Below, one piece after another: positions 28,273-36,236 of a stretch of DNA of 64,000 nt. The stretch spans positions 1 through 64,000 of the forward strand of contig JACQEO010000026.1 of assembly GCA_016200545.1 (NCBI GenBank), read 5' to 3'. Within the stretch, counting starts at the first letter, position 1. Each line of letters begins with the position of its first letter. A model generated the notes under the pieces. That model saw only the letters and a program-made list of their open reading frames with translations, made no database searches and had not been told where the DNA came from. Source of the stretch: Deltaproteobacteria bacterium (GTDB lineage Bacteria; Desulfobacterota; Binatia; UTPRO1). The position numbers and the translations under genes were made by a program.

Positions 28273-28934
28273 GCAGGCGAGCACGAGCGGCCGCCGCACG
28301 GCCGGCGAGAGGGCGCCGCGCGCCGCGACCGCGATCGCCGCGTCGCCGACCGGCGGTGTTCGTCGATCGCGACGGAACCCTGAACCGCGAGGTGCACTAT
28401 CTCGCGAGCGTCGCGGATCTCCGCCTTCTCCCCGGTGTCGCGAGCGCGATCCGCGAGCTCGACGCCGCCGGCTTCGCGGTCGTCGTCGTCACCAATCAGT
28501 CGGGGGTGGCGCGCGGGCGCATGACGCTCGCGACGGTGCACGCCGTCCACCGCGCGCTCGCGCACCGTCTCGCCGCCCGCGGCGCGGTGCTCGCCGGCGT
28601 CTACGTCTGTCCGCATCACCCGCAGGCGGGCGCGCCGCCGCTCCGACGGCGCTGCCGCTGCCGTAAGCCGGCGCCCGGCCTCGTTCGGCGCGCCGCGCGG
28701 GAGCTCGGCCTCGATCTCGCGCACAGCTATTGCGTCGGTGACGGCGCGGTCGATCTCGGGCTGGCGGCGGCGGCGGGCGTGCGCGGGGTGCTCGTCCTCA
28801 CCGGCCACGGCCGCGCCACGCGGCGGGTGCTCGACGCGAGCCTTCCGGTGGTGCACGTGGCCGCGAACTTTCGTGCCGCCGCCAAGTGGATTATAGACGA
28901 CGCCGAACGCTCGGCACGGTGCCGCAGGAGGTGA
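28269..28934 (+). CDS. gmhB: D-glycero-beta-D-manno-heptose 1,7-bisphosphate 7-phosphatase GmhB
   Basis: A 221-residue HAD-family phosphatase. The nucleophile motif is FVDRDGTLNREVHYL, motif II is VVVVTNQSGVARG, the zinc loop has Cys and His residues in YVCPHHPQ and RCRCRKPAPG, and motif IV is YCVGDGAVDLGLAAAAG, with Ala where an Asp is common. It removes the 7-phosphate during ADP-heptose synthesis, a pathway shared with hldA and hldC in this window. A 35-residue Arg/Ala-rich N-terminal extension precedes the domain, so a later start is possible. Confidence 0.9.
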   Translation: MSRRARAAAARPARGRRAPRPRSPRRRPAVFVDRDGTLNREVHYLASVADLRLLPGVASAIRELDAAGFAVVVVTNQSGVARGRMTLATVHAVHRALAHRLAARGAVLAGVYVCPHHPQAGAPPLRRRCRCRKPAPGLVRRAARELGLDLAHSYCVGDGAVDLGLAAAAGVRGVLVLTGHGRATRRVLDASLPVVHVAANFRAAAKWIIDDAERSARCRRR

Positions 28935-28937
28935 ACA

Positions 28938-29108
28938 GTGACTGTCAGCCAAGAGTTGCTCGAGATTCTGGCCTGTCCGAAGTGCAAGCAACCGGTGACC
29001 GTGAACGCGGCGGGAACCGGCCTCGTCTGCGGTGCGTGCCGGCTCGAGTATCCGATCGTCGACGACATCCCGGTCATGCTGATCGACGAGGCGCGGACGC
29101 TCGAGTGA
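28938..29108 (+). CDS. Trm112-like zinc-ribbon protein
   Basis: A 56-residue protein. It has an N-terminal helix (VSQELLEILACPKC), then KQPVTVN, a second pair LVCGACRL, and the characteristic YPIVDDIPVMLIDEAR ending. The two CxxC pairs should bind zinc. Members of this small family (YcaR-like) are commonly located beside lpxK and kdsB and may help methyltransferases or LPS enzymes, but their role in bacteria is poorly defined. The GTG at 28938 has AGGAGG upstream. The next gene overlaps its stop by 4 bp. Confidence 0.88.
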   Translation: MTVSQELLEILACPKCKQPVTVNAAGTGLVCGACRLEYPIVDDIPVMLIDEARTLE

Positions 29109-30148
29109 GTGACGCGCCCGCCGCGGCGGAGCGGATCCTCGTCGTCCAGAGCGGGTTCCTCGGCGACGTCGTCCTGACGACGCCGCTTCTCGGCGCGCTG
29201 CGGCGGCGCGTACCGTCGTCCGAGATCGTGATGCTGGTGACTCCCGCCGCGGCGCCGCTCGTCGCGCGGCACCCGGCACTCGATACGGTCCTCGTCGACG
29301 CCAAACGCGACGACGGACGGGGCATCGGCGGCGTGCTGCGCCTGGCGGCCCGCTTGCGGCGGCGGCGCTTCACGATCGCGATCGCGGCACACAAGTCGCT
29401 ACGCACCGCGCTCGTGCTCCGCGCCGCCGGTATCCCGCGCCGCATCGGCTTCGCGTCGGCCCCGGGTGCGCGGCTCTACACCGAGCGCATCCCCCGCCCG
29501 CGCGACGGGCACGACCGCGATCGCCTGCTCGCCCTGCTGGCACCGTTCGGCGCCGTCGCGGCGCCGGAGCCGTGCGCGCCGTGGGTGGCGCTCGACGCCG
29601 CGACGCACGCTCGCGCTGCAGCGTTGTTGGCGCCCCTTCAGGCGAGCGGCCGTCCGCTGGCCGGCATCTGCCCGGGCGCCGCGTGGCGGACCAAGCGCTG
29701 GCCCGCCGACGCATTCGGCGCGCTCGTCCGCGGGCTCGAGGCGGACGGATTCGCGTGCGTCCTCATGGGCGCCGCGGACGAGCGCGCGATCACGGCCGCG
29801 GTGAGCGCGGCGGCTGGGGGCCTCGGCCTCGACCTTGCCGGCGCCACTGACGCGGCGGTCCTCGCGGCGATCCTGGCGCGGATGGCGGTCGTGGTGACCA
29901 ACGACAGCGCCCCGATGCATCTCGCGTCGGCGCTCGGAGTGCCGCAAGTGGCGATCTTCTGCGCGACCGTTCCCGCCCAGGGCTACGGTCCGCTCGGCGC
30001 GCGCGCCGCGGTGGTGGAGAAGGACCTCGCATGCCGCCCGTGCGGTCGTCATGGCGGAGAGCGCTGTCCGCGCGGCACCGACGACTGCATGGAGCTGGTC
30101 GAGGTCGCCGACGTCCGCGAGGCGATCGAGCGCGTCCGCGCTGCGTGA
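29105..30148 (+). CDS. waaF: ADP-heptose:LPS heptosyltransferase II-type (GT9)
   Basis: A 347-residue GT9 enzyme. The N-terminal ILVVQSGFLGDVVLTTPLLG and C-terminal VVVTNDSAPMHLASALGVP are the family signatures. ICPGAAWRTKRWPADAF matches the heptosyltransferase II nucleotide-binding loop. A Cys cluster near the end (CRPCGRHGGERCPRGTDDC) resembles that of WaaF. It transfers heptose from ADP-heptose to the inner core on the cytoplasmic face. The start is GTG at 29105, inside the preceding stop. The WaaF assignment over other GT9 members is likely but not certain. Confidence 0.88.
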   Translation: MSDAPAAAERILVVQSGFLGDVVLTTPLLGALRRRVPSSEIVMLVTPAAAPLVARHPALDTVLVDAKRDDGRGIGGVLRLAARLRRRRFTIAIAAHKSLRTALVLRAAGIPRRIGFASAPGARLYTERIPRPRDGHDRDRLLALLAPFGAVAAPEPCAPWVALDAATHARAAALLAPLQASGRPLAGICPGAAWRTKRWPADAFGALVRGLEADGFACVLMGAADERAITAAVSAAAGGLGLDLAGATDAAVLAAILARMAVVVTNDSAPMHLASALGVPQVAIFCATVPAQGYGPLGARAAVVEKDLACRPCGRHGGERCPRGTDDCMELVEVADVREAIERVRAA

Positions 30149-30158
30149 GCGCCGCCGC

Positions 30159-31586
30159 ATGCGCGCCATCGCCTTGGCGGTCGTGCAGCTCGACGACGAC
30201 GCCGACCCGACGACGGCGCTTTCGACGTTGCCCGACGCCGCGCTCTACCTCCTGCGATCGGCGGACCTGGTGGGTGCGGACCCGCGTCCCGGTGTCCACG
30301 TGCTCGCTGCCGAGGTCGAGGGACGTGTGGCGGCGGCGGAGCTCGTGCGACAGGCCTCCGATGCCGAGGTCGTCGTCGTCCTGTATGCGGACGAGGAAGC
30401 GGCGCCCGAGCTCGCCGCCGCGCTCGCCGCGATTGCGCGCGACGGACGCGCCGCCGCCCTTGCGGCCCGTCACGTGCACCGCTTCCTCGGGCGCGAGGTC
30501 GCCGGCGACCAAATCGTCCTCGGCTGGCGTGGCAACCCGCGCGCGCCCGCGGCGCACGTGCTCCTCGCAGGCCGCCTGGTGACGGTAGAGCCCGACATCA
30601 CGACGGCGATTGCACGCCTCGATCGTGCGGCGACGCGGACGGCGCGGACGCGGACGCGGGTCGGCGCCGCCGATTTCGTCACCCGGCCGGCGCGGGCGCT
30701 GCTGCGCCGGTTGTGGGCACGGCGCCGCGACGGTGTGCCCGGTGCCGTGCTCGCCGTGCTCGAGACGTACGGCGACGTCGTCGCCGCCGCCAAGGTGTGG
30801 GAGCGCGAGGAGGGCGCCGCCCGCGTCCAGGTCGCGCCGTCGGCGCAGGTGGTGCCGCCGGGCTTCACCGCGATCGACACCCGCACCGGCTTCGTCGTCG
30901 TGCGCGACGACCTGCGCGAGGCGCTGTTGCGCGCGCTCCTCGAGGCCACGCCCGAGATCGTCGAGGGAGAGCCGCTGAACCGCGGCGGCCGCGGCGCGAC
31001 GTGGGCGATCACGCTCGCGGGCGGCGGGCGCGCCGTGCTGCGCTGGTATCGGCGTGGCGGCCTGCTGCGCTATTTCGTCCGCGACCGCTACTTCGGGTGG
31101 CGGCCGCGCCCGATGCTCGAGCTCGCGCTCACCGCCGAGGCGCGGCGGCGCGGCATCGCCGTGCCGGAAGTGTTGGGCGCACGCGTCGACCGCTTGCGCG
31201 TGGGCGGCTATCGCGGCGCCATCGTGACGCGTGAGATCGTCGGCGCCGAGACGCTCGGCGACGCGGTCCGTCGCGATCCGACGGGCGCGGAGCGGGCCGC
31301 GATCGTCACCGGCGTCGCGCGCGCGGTGCGCGCCATGCACGACCGCGGCCTGCACCATCGCGACTTGAACGTCGGCAACATCCTCCTGAGTCACGTCGGC
31401 GACACCCTCGACGTCCATCTCATCGACCTCGATCGCGCGCGCTTGCGCGATCGCGTCGGCTCGCCGGCGCGGCGGCGCGCGCTGCGACGCCTGGCGCGCT
31501 CCCTCGTCAAGCTCGAGACGCCGGGCGACGCACGCAGCGCCGAGGATCGCGCCGCCTTCCATCGCGCCTACCGGGAGGACGCGTGA
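30159..31586 (+). CDS. degenerate glycosyltransferase fused to Kdo/LPS kinase
   Basis: A 475-residue fusion. Residues about 1-230 resemble the C-terminal half of WaaE-type GT2 enzymes, such as the gene at 38160: FVTRPARALLRRLWARRRDG followed by AVLETYGDVVAAAKVWE. The nucleotide-sugar DxD and acidic N-terminal motifs are not visible, so this half is probably inactive. Residues about 240-475 are a KdkA/WaaP-type kinase with LHHRDLNVGNILL as catalytic loop and VHLIDLDRARL as metal-binding loop. It probably phosphorylates Kdo or heptose. It overlaps the next gene by 4 bp. Confidence 0.85.
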   Translation: MRAIALAVVQLDDDADPTTALSTLPDAALYLLRSADLVGADPRPGVHVLAAEVEGRVAAAELVRQASDAEVVVVLYADEEAAPELAAALAAIARDGRAAALAARHVHRFLGREVAGDQIVLGWRGNPRAPAAHVLLAGRLVTVEPDITTAIARLDRAATRTARTRTRVGAADFVTRPARALLRRLWARRRDGVPGAVLAVLETYGDVVAAAKVWEREEGAARVQVAPSAQVVPPGFTAIDTRTGFVVVRDDLREALLRALLEATPEIVEGEPLNRGGRGATWAITLAGGGRAVLRWYRRGGLLRYFVRDRYFGWRPRPMLELALTAEARRRGIAVPEVLGARVDRLRVGGYRGAIVTREIVGAETLGDAVRRDPTGAERAAIVTGVARAVRAMHDRGLHHRDLNVGNILLSHVGDTLDVHLIDLDRARLRDRVGSPARRRALRRLARSLVKLETPGDARSAEDRAAFHRAYREDA

Positions 31587-32935
31587 TCCGCGGCGCGCTC
31601 GAGCGTCTCCGGGGCGATGAGCGTGTCCGCGCGCGCGCCGTGCTCGTCGTCCTCGCCCTCGTCTTCCTCGCGTCGGCGGCACGCAACATCAAGGAGGAGG
31701 GCGACTTCGTCCACTACCTCGACGTCGGTGCGCGCGTGCTGCAGGACGGCGACATCTACGCCGGCGCCGGGCCCGACGCGGTGAACACGTGGCCGCCGCT
31801 GTTCGCCGTCGTCTGCGTACCGTTCGCGCTGCTGGCACGCGTGAGCGTGTACCTCGCGCGCGGTGCCTGGCTCGCGGTGAACGCCGTGCTGGTGTATGCG
31901 ATGCTGAGGATGACGGTCGAGCTGGTGTACCGCCGGCCGCTCACGTTCACTTCCGCGAATGGCGTTTCGGTGGCGTCGCTCGCGTTCCTCGGACCCCTCG
32001 TTCTCGCGTCGCGATTCCTTCTCGGGAATTTCGACCGCCTGCAGATCAACCTTTTCATCTTGTTCTGTTGCCTTGCCGGATGTCGTTGGCTGGTGCGCGG
32101 GAGGCCGGTGCTCGGCGGCGCTGCGATCGGCGTCGCGGCGGCGATCAAGGTGCTACCGGTGTTCTTCGTACCGTACTTTCTATGCAAGCGGTGGTGGGGG
32201 GCGCTCGCGGGCATCGTCGCTGGAGGGCTCGTGGCGACGGCGGCGCCGATTCTCGTCTTCGGACCGACGCGTTGGTGGAGGTACGTGCGCTTCTGGCTGC
32301 ATCTCGCCGCCGGCGGCTGGCCCGTGCGCAAGGGCAATCAGTCGGTCTACGCCATGGTCGACCGGTTCTATTCGCACGGGGCGCTCTATTGGACGCCGGC
32401 GGCGAAGCGCTTCAAGGCGTCCGACGATCCGGTGGTTGCGGCGCTCGTCTACGGCGCACTGCTCGCGATCGTCCTCTTGTTCGCGCTCGCTGCGCGCCGC
32501 GGCGGCCGCACACCGCACACACCGGCCGCGGTCGTCGAGCTCGCGATCGTCCTCGCGATTTCGGTGCTCTTCTCGCCACTCGCCTGGAAGCACTACTTCG
32601 TGTTCGTGCTGCTCGGCTACACCGCGCTCTGGCGCGCGGCGTTCGTCGCCGATGCGTTGCCGCCCGACGGTTTCACGACCGGCGTCGCGCCGCACTTGCG
32701 CGATCCGGCCGCCGAGCTGCAGAGCCCGGCGTGGTGCCTGGGTGTCGGCGAGCGGCGGCGGATCGCGATCCTCCTCGTACTCTCGTTCGTCCTCACCACG
32801 CTCAGTGTTCGTGGCGTCGTCGGTAAGACGCTGTCGTTGCACCTCGAGACCGTGTCGGTCGTCACCCTGGGCGCGCTCGTCGCGGTGGCGGCGCTCCTCT
32901 ATCTGCGGGCCTGCCTCGGTGCGAGGGCGGAGTGA
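31583..32935 (+). CDS. polytopic GT87-like (DUF2029) mannosyltransferase
   Basis: A 450-residue membrane protein with about ten helices, for example VLVVLALVFLASAAR and VSVASLAFLGPLVLASRFLL. The first periplasmic loop has GDFVHYLDVGARVLQDGDIY, the usual place of the catalytic Asp in GT-C enzymes. LLGNFDRLQINLFILFCC and AAAIKVLPVFFVPYFL are typical of GT87/DUF2029 proteins, which use polyprenyl-phosphate sugars. It is embedded in the LPS core cluster, so it may add a sugar from the periplasmic side. The donor and acceptor are unknown. Start is GTG. Confidence 0.82.
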   Translation: MIRGALERLRGDERVRARAVLVVLALVFLASAARNIKEEGDFVHYLDVGARVLQDGDIYAGAGPDAVNTWPPLFAVVCVPFALLARVSVYLARGAWLAVNAVLVYAMLRMTVELVYRRPLTFTSANGVSVASLAFLGPLVLASRFLLGNFDRLQINLFILFCCLAGCRWLVRGRPVLGGAAIGVAAAIKVLPVFFVPYFLCKRWWGALAGIVAGGLVATAAPILVFGPTRWWRYVRFWLHLAAGGWPVRKGNQSVYAMVDRFYSHGALYWTPAAKRFKASDDPVVAALVYGALLAIVLLFALAARRGGRTPHTPAAVVELAIVLAISVLFSPLAWKHYFVFVLLGYTALWRAAFVADALPPDGFTTGVAPHLRDPAAELQSPAWCLGVGERRRIAILLVLSFVLTTLSVRGVVGKTLSLHLETVSVVTLGALVAVAALLYLRACLGARAE

Positions 32936-32938
32936 ACG

Positions 32939-33952
32939 ATGCGGGTCGCTGCCGAGCATATTCTCATCGTGCTTCTCGGCGCGATCGGCGACGTGACGCG
33001 GGCGCTGCCGCTCGCGATGCGCATGCGTGCCGCGTATCCCGCGGCGCGGATCGCGTGGGCGGTGGAGCCGCAGGCGGCACCGCTCCTCGAGGATCATCCC
33101 GCGCTCGACGAGCGTTTGATCTTCGAGCGCGCCGGCGGCGCACTCGGTTTCGTGCGTTTCCTACGACGCGTCCGCGCCGGGGGCTTCGATCTCGTCCTCG
33201 ACCTGCAGCGCCATCTGAAGAGCGGGCTGGTGAGCGCCGCCTCGGGCGCCGCGGTGCGCGTCGGATTCCATCGCCGCAACGCCAAAGAGCTGAACTGGCT
33301 CTTCAACACCCATACGATCGATCCGGTCGAGCCGCGCGGCTGCAAACTCGAGCAGTATTTGCGCTTCGCAGCACTCCTCGAACTGCCGGAGATGAGGCCA
33401 CGCTTCGGCCTCACGTTGCGAACGGAGGAGGAGGCGCGGGTGCGCGCGCTCATCGCCCGGCTCGAGCGGCCGTTCGCGGCGCTCTTCGTCGCCTCGACGT
33501 GGGAGAGCCGGCTCTGGTTCCCCGAGGGCTTCGCGGCGGTCGCCGACGGCCTCGACACGATGGGACTCGACACGGTGCTGGTGGGGGGCGCGGATGCACG
33601 CGGCATCGCAGCCGAGAGCGCGGCGCTGGCGCGGCGTCCGCCGCTCGACCTCACCGGGCGTACCTCGCTGCGCGAGGCGTACGGCGTCCTCGCACGCGCG
33701 CGGCTGGCGATCGGCCCCGATTCCGGTCCGATGCACCTCGCCGCCGCCGCCGGCACCCCGGTGGTGTCGCTCTGGGGCGCGACGACCCCGGCGCGCTCGG
33801 CGCCGTTCGGCTCCGAGGATCTCGTGCTCGTCGGTCGCGTCCGCTGCGCGCCGTGTTACCGACGACGCTGTCCGATCGGTCGCCAATGCATGCAGGCGAT
33901 CACGCCGGCGCGTGTGCTGGCGCAGGTGACGCGCGTCCTCGAGGGCCGATGA
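32939..33952 (+). CDS. waaC: ADP-heptose:LPS heptosyltransferase I-type (GT9)
   Basis: A 337-residue GT9 enzyme. It opens with ILIVLLGAIGDVTRALPLA, a variant of the GxxGD motif, contains FDLVLDLQRHLKSGLVSAAS typical of heptosyltransferase I, and ends with IGPDSGPMHLAAAAGTPVVSLWG. A Cys-rich tail segment RCAPCYRRRCPIGRQC follows. It likely adds the first heptose to Kdo, complementing the WaaF-like gene at 29105. The start is ATG at 32939, 3 bp after the previous stop. Its stop overlaps the next kinase gene (ATGA). Confidence 0.87.
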   Translation: MRVAAEHILIVLLGAIGDVTRALPLAMRMRAAYPAARIAWAVEPQAAPLLEDHPALDERLIFERAGGALGFVRFLRRVRAGGFDLVLDLQRHLKSGLVSAASGAAVRVGFHRRNAKELNWLFNTHTIDPVEPRGCKLEQYLRFAALLELPEMRPRFGLTLRTEEEARVRALIARLERPFAALFVASTWESRLWFPEGFAAVADGLDTMGLDTVLVGGADARGIAAESAALARRPPLDLTGRTSLREAYGVLARARLAIGPDSGPMHLAAAAGTPVVSLWGATTPARSAPFGSEDLVLVGRVRCAPCYRRRCPIGRQCMQAITPARVLAQVTRVLEGR

Positions 33953-35022
33953 CTCCCGCCATGCGCGTCGGCACCTGGCACATCTGGATCCCCGCCGACG
34001 ATCGCGAGGCGCCGTCGAGCAAAGGCGAGATCAGCGCGACAGAGCCGGAGGCGCGCGAATTCACTTCGCGCGCCGACGCCCATCGCGAGACGGAGCCGAG
34101 CGGGGGCGAAATCAGGAGCGGGCGGGATTCACTCTCGCCCGCGACGCCCATCGCGAGCGCCGCGAGCGGGGGCGAAATCAATTGGCTCGCGCTCGCCGAC
34201 CGCCTGGCCGCGACGGAAACCCCCTGCCATCGCTCGAAGCACGCCGCGACCTATCGGACGTCGATCGGCGGCCGCGAGGTGTACCTGAAGCGCTACCATA
34301 GCTATCGATGGCGCACCGAGCTCGAAGACATGCTGCGGCCCTCAAAAGCGCGGCACGTACTGCGAATGAGCGCTGCGCTCGCTGCGGCTGGGTTTCACGT
34401 GCCGCGGGTGCTCGCCGCCGCCGAGGAACGTCGCGGCCCACTGCTGCGCGGCGCGTGGGTGGCGACCGCCGCGCTCGCCGGGACACCGCTCGGTGAGCGC
34501 CTCGCGGAGTTGGCGCGGCGGCGCGCGACGGCGCCGGCCGCCGAGGCCCACGCGCTGCTGACCGACAAGCGGCGGCTCCTTGCCGCGCTCGGCGCCGCGG
34601 TCGCACGCTTGCACGCCGGCGGCTTCGTCGCCGGCGACCTGGTGCCCGCGAACGTATGGCTCGCGTGCGGCGACGACGCGGACGACCTCGCCTTCCTCGA
34701 TCACGACCGCACGCGCGTCGCACATGCCCCGGCGCCGTGGCGACGCGCGCGCCGCAACCTCGTGCAGCTGAACCGCATCGTCCTTGCCGGTGTCGTCACG
34801 ACCGACCGGGCGCGCGTCTACCGCGCCTACGCCGCCGGGCGCGGCTGGAGCCGCGCCGAGGCGCGCCGGCGGCTGCCGTGGCTGATCGCGAAGACGATCG
34901 AGCGGCGGCGGCGCTTCGACGGTATCGCCGACGCGGCGGCGATCGGCTTTCGCACGCTGATGCGCGCCGGGCCGGATGCCGTCACCACCGGCGGCGGACC
35001 GCCGGAGCGGAGCCGGCGATGA
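33949..35022 (+). CDS. LPS core kinase (WaaP/RfaP family) with repeat-encoded insert
   Basis: A 357-residue WaaP-type kinase that presumably phosphorylates core heptose. The N-terminal MRVGTWHIWIPADD is followed by an insert of about 65 residues, then CHRSKHAATYRTSIGGREVYLKRYHSYRW with the nucleotide-binding Lys. The catalytic loop is FVAGDLVPANVWLA and the metal loop is LAFLDHDRTRVAH. The insert (about residues 17-77) is encoded by one degenerate and two full copies of the palindromic element. It reads in frame, giving FTSRADAHRETEPSGGE and, in a different frame of the element, SLSPATPIASAASGGE. Upstream overlap 4 bp. Confidence 0.9.
   Translation: MTPAMRVGTWHIWIPADDREAPSSKGEISATEPEAREFTSRADAHRETEPSGGEIRSGRDSLSPATPIASAASGGEINWLALADRLAATETPCHRSKHAATYRTSIGGREVYLKRYHSYRWRTELEDMLRPSKARHVLRMSAALAAAGFHVPRVLAAAEERRGPLLRGAWVATAALAGTPLGERLAELARRRATAPAAEAHALLTDKRRLLAALGAAVARLHAGGFVAGDLVPANVWLACGDDADDLAFLDHDRTRVAHAPAPWRRARRNLVQLNRIVLAGVVTTDRARVYRAYAAGRGWSRAEARRRLPWLIAKTIERRRRFDGIADAAAIGFRTLMRAGPDAVTTGGGPPERSRR
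33997..34032 (+). repeat. palindromic element copy B0, degenerate right half
   Basis: GACGATCGCGAGGCG...CGAGCAAAGGCGAGATC aligns with the conserved right half of the element (GACGCCCATCGCGAGGCG...CGAGCGGGGGCGAAATC) with several changes. No first hairpin is recognisable. It is the first of three tandem units inside the kinase gene; the units end at 34032, 34113 and 34179. Confidence 0.5.
34050..34113 (+). repeat. palindromic element copy B1, inside LPS kinase gene
   Basis: Arms GGCGCGCGAA (34050-34059) and TTCGCGCGCC (34065-34074) pair over 10 bp around loop TTCAC. The right half GACGCCCATCGCGAG...GAGCGGGGGCGAAATC ends at 34113. Translated as part of the kinase insert. Arm bases differ from copy A at several positions, always with the matching change in the other arm. 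Confidence 0.85.
34118..34179 (+). repeat. palindromic element copy B2, inside LPS kinase gene
   Basis: Arms GCGGGCGGGA (34118-34127) and TCTCGCCCGC (34133-34142) pair over 10 bp, with one G-T wobble, around loop TTCAC. The right half starts GACGCCCATCGCGAG (34143) and ends CGGGGGCGAAATC (34179). It is two bases shorter than B1 in the middle, so its first half is read in a different frame from B1 while both end in codons for SGGEI. Confidence 0.85.
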
Positions 35023-36236
35023 TACGTCCGAACGTCCTCGTGCTGCTCGTCGATTGCATGCGCGCCGACGCCCTCGGCGGGCGCGGCGTCGCGACGCCGA
35101 CCCTCGATGCGTTGGTCGCGCGCGGCGTCCACTTCACGCAGGCGATCGCCTCCGCGTCGTCGACGACACCGTGCGTGGCGACGATGCTGACGGGCATGTA
35201 CTCGCCGCGCCACGGCGTGCGCGCGATCGGTGGACGCCCGCTGCGGCGGGAGGTCGCCACCCTACCCGGGATCCTCACGGCAGCGGGCTATCACACGATC
35301 GCCGAGGTAACGGGGCCGCTCCTCCCGGAAAATGGCCTCGACCGGGGCTTCGCCGAGTATCATTGCCGACCGGCCACCGAGTATCTCTCCGATCCATGGG
35401 GCGCGGGGCTGCTCCACCGCCTGCGCGCGCGCTCTCTCCCCGAGCCGTGGTTCCTTTTTCTCCACCTCTGGGAGCTGCACTCGCCGCGCAAGGTGCTGTC
35501 GCCGTTCAAGGATCGGCGCTACGGTCGCAACCGCTACGATCGTGCGCTCGCGTCGCTCGACGCGACCGTGGCGCCGCTCCTCGACGCGTTGCCGCCGGAC
35601 ACCATCGTCGTCGTCCACGGCGACCACGGCGAGCGCCTCATCGCGAGCAACCTCGAGTACCGCTGGTATCGCCTGTGGCGCGATGTGCTCGGGCCGGCGC
35701 GCACGCGCAAGCGCGAAGGCCACGAGACCGACGTCTACGAAGTGCTGGTGCGCGTCCCGCTGGTCGTCGTCGCGCCGGGGCGCGTGCCGGCGGGCGCGAT
35801 CGTCGACCAGCTCGTGCGCCAGGTCGATCTTGCACCGACGCTCCTCGAGCTCGCGGGGGTGTCGCCGCCGGCGGGGCTCGACGGGGTGAGCCTGCTCCCC
35901 GCCGTCGCCGGGGCCGAGCTCGACCTCGAGGCCTTCGTGGAGGCGTTCGGGCGGGTGCGCGGGACGCCGCGCGATCGCCGTGCCGGCTGGCGCACGAGTC
36001 GCTGGAAGTACGTGATTGCGCCGAACGCGCCCGACGTGGCGGCCGAGCTCTACGATCTCGCCGCCGATCCGCGTGAGCGACGCAACGTCGCGACCCTCCA
36101 TCCCGACGTAGCGCGGGCGCTCGGCACGCGCATCGCGGCCGTCGAGGCGACGGCCGCGGGCGAGGTGCCGGCGTTGACCGCGGCCGAGCAAGCCGTCATC
36201 GAGCGCCGCCTACGAGATCTGGGCTACGTCGAATGA
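35019..36236 (+). CDS. sulfatase/alkaline-phosphatase-fold enzyme with Thr at the nucleophile position
   Basis: A 405-residue alkaline phosphatase superfamily protein. N-terminal metal site in VLVLLVDCMRADALGG, nucleophile region SSTTPCVATMLTGMYSP, and C-terminal metal site IVVVHGDHGERL. In classical sulfatases the nucleophile position is Cys or Ser (CxPSR). Here the aligned residue is Thr and the Arg is missing, a pattern closer to phosphoethanolamine transferases and related hydrolases. No membrane domain or signal peptide is evident. In the LPS cluster it may modify or hydrolyse a core substituent. Substrate unknown. Confidence 0.78.
   Translation: MIRPNVLVLLVDCMRADALGGRGVATPTLDALVARGVHFTQAIASASSTTPCVATMLTGMYSPRHGVRAIGGRPLRREVATLPGILTAAGYHTIAEVTGPLLPENGLDRGFAEYHCRPATEYLSDPWGAGLLHRLRARSLPEPWFLFLHLWELHSPRKVLSPFKDRRYGRNRYDRALASLDATVAPLLDALPPDTIVVVHGDHGERLIASNLEYRWYRLWRDVLGPARTRKREGHETDVYEVLVRVPLVVVAPGRVPAGAIVDQLVRQVDLAPTLLELAGVSPPAGLDGVSLLPAVAGAELDLEAFVEAFGRVRGTPRDRRAGWRTSRWKYVIAPNAPDVAAELYDLAADPRERRNVATLHPDVARALGTRIAAVEATAAGEVPALTAAEQAVIERRLRDLGYVE

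Noticed and set aside
33997-34179. Tandem repeats in the kinase gene as a CRISPR array or as protein repeat domain.
   Set aside because: There are no unique spacers of constant length. Related copies occur at distant loci and in reverse orientation, and they are read in different frames, so this is a DNA-level element.
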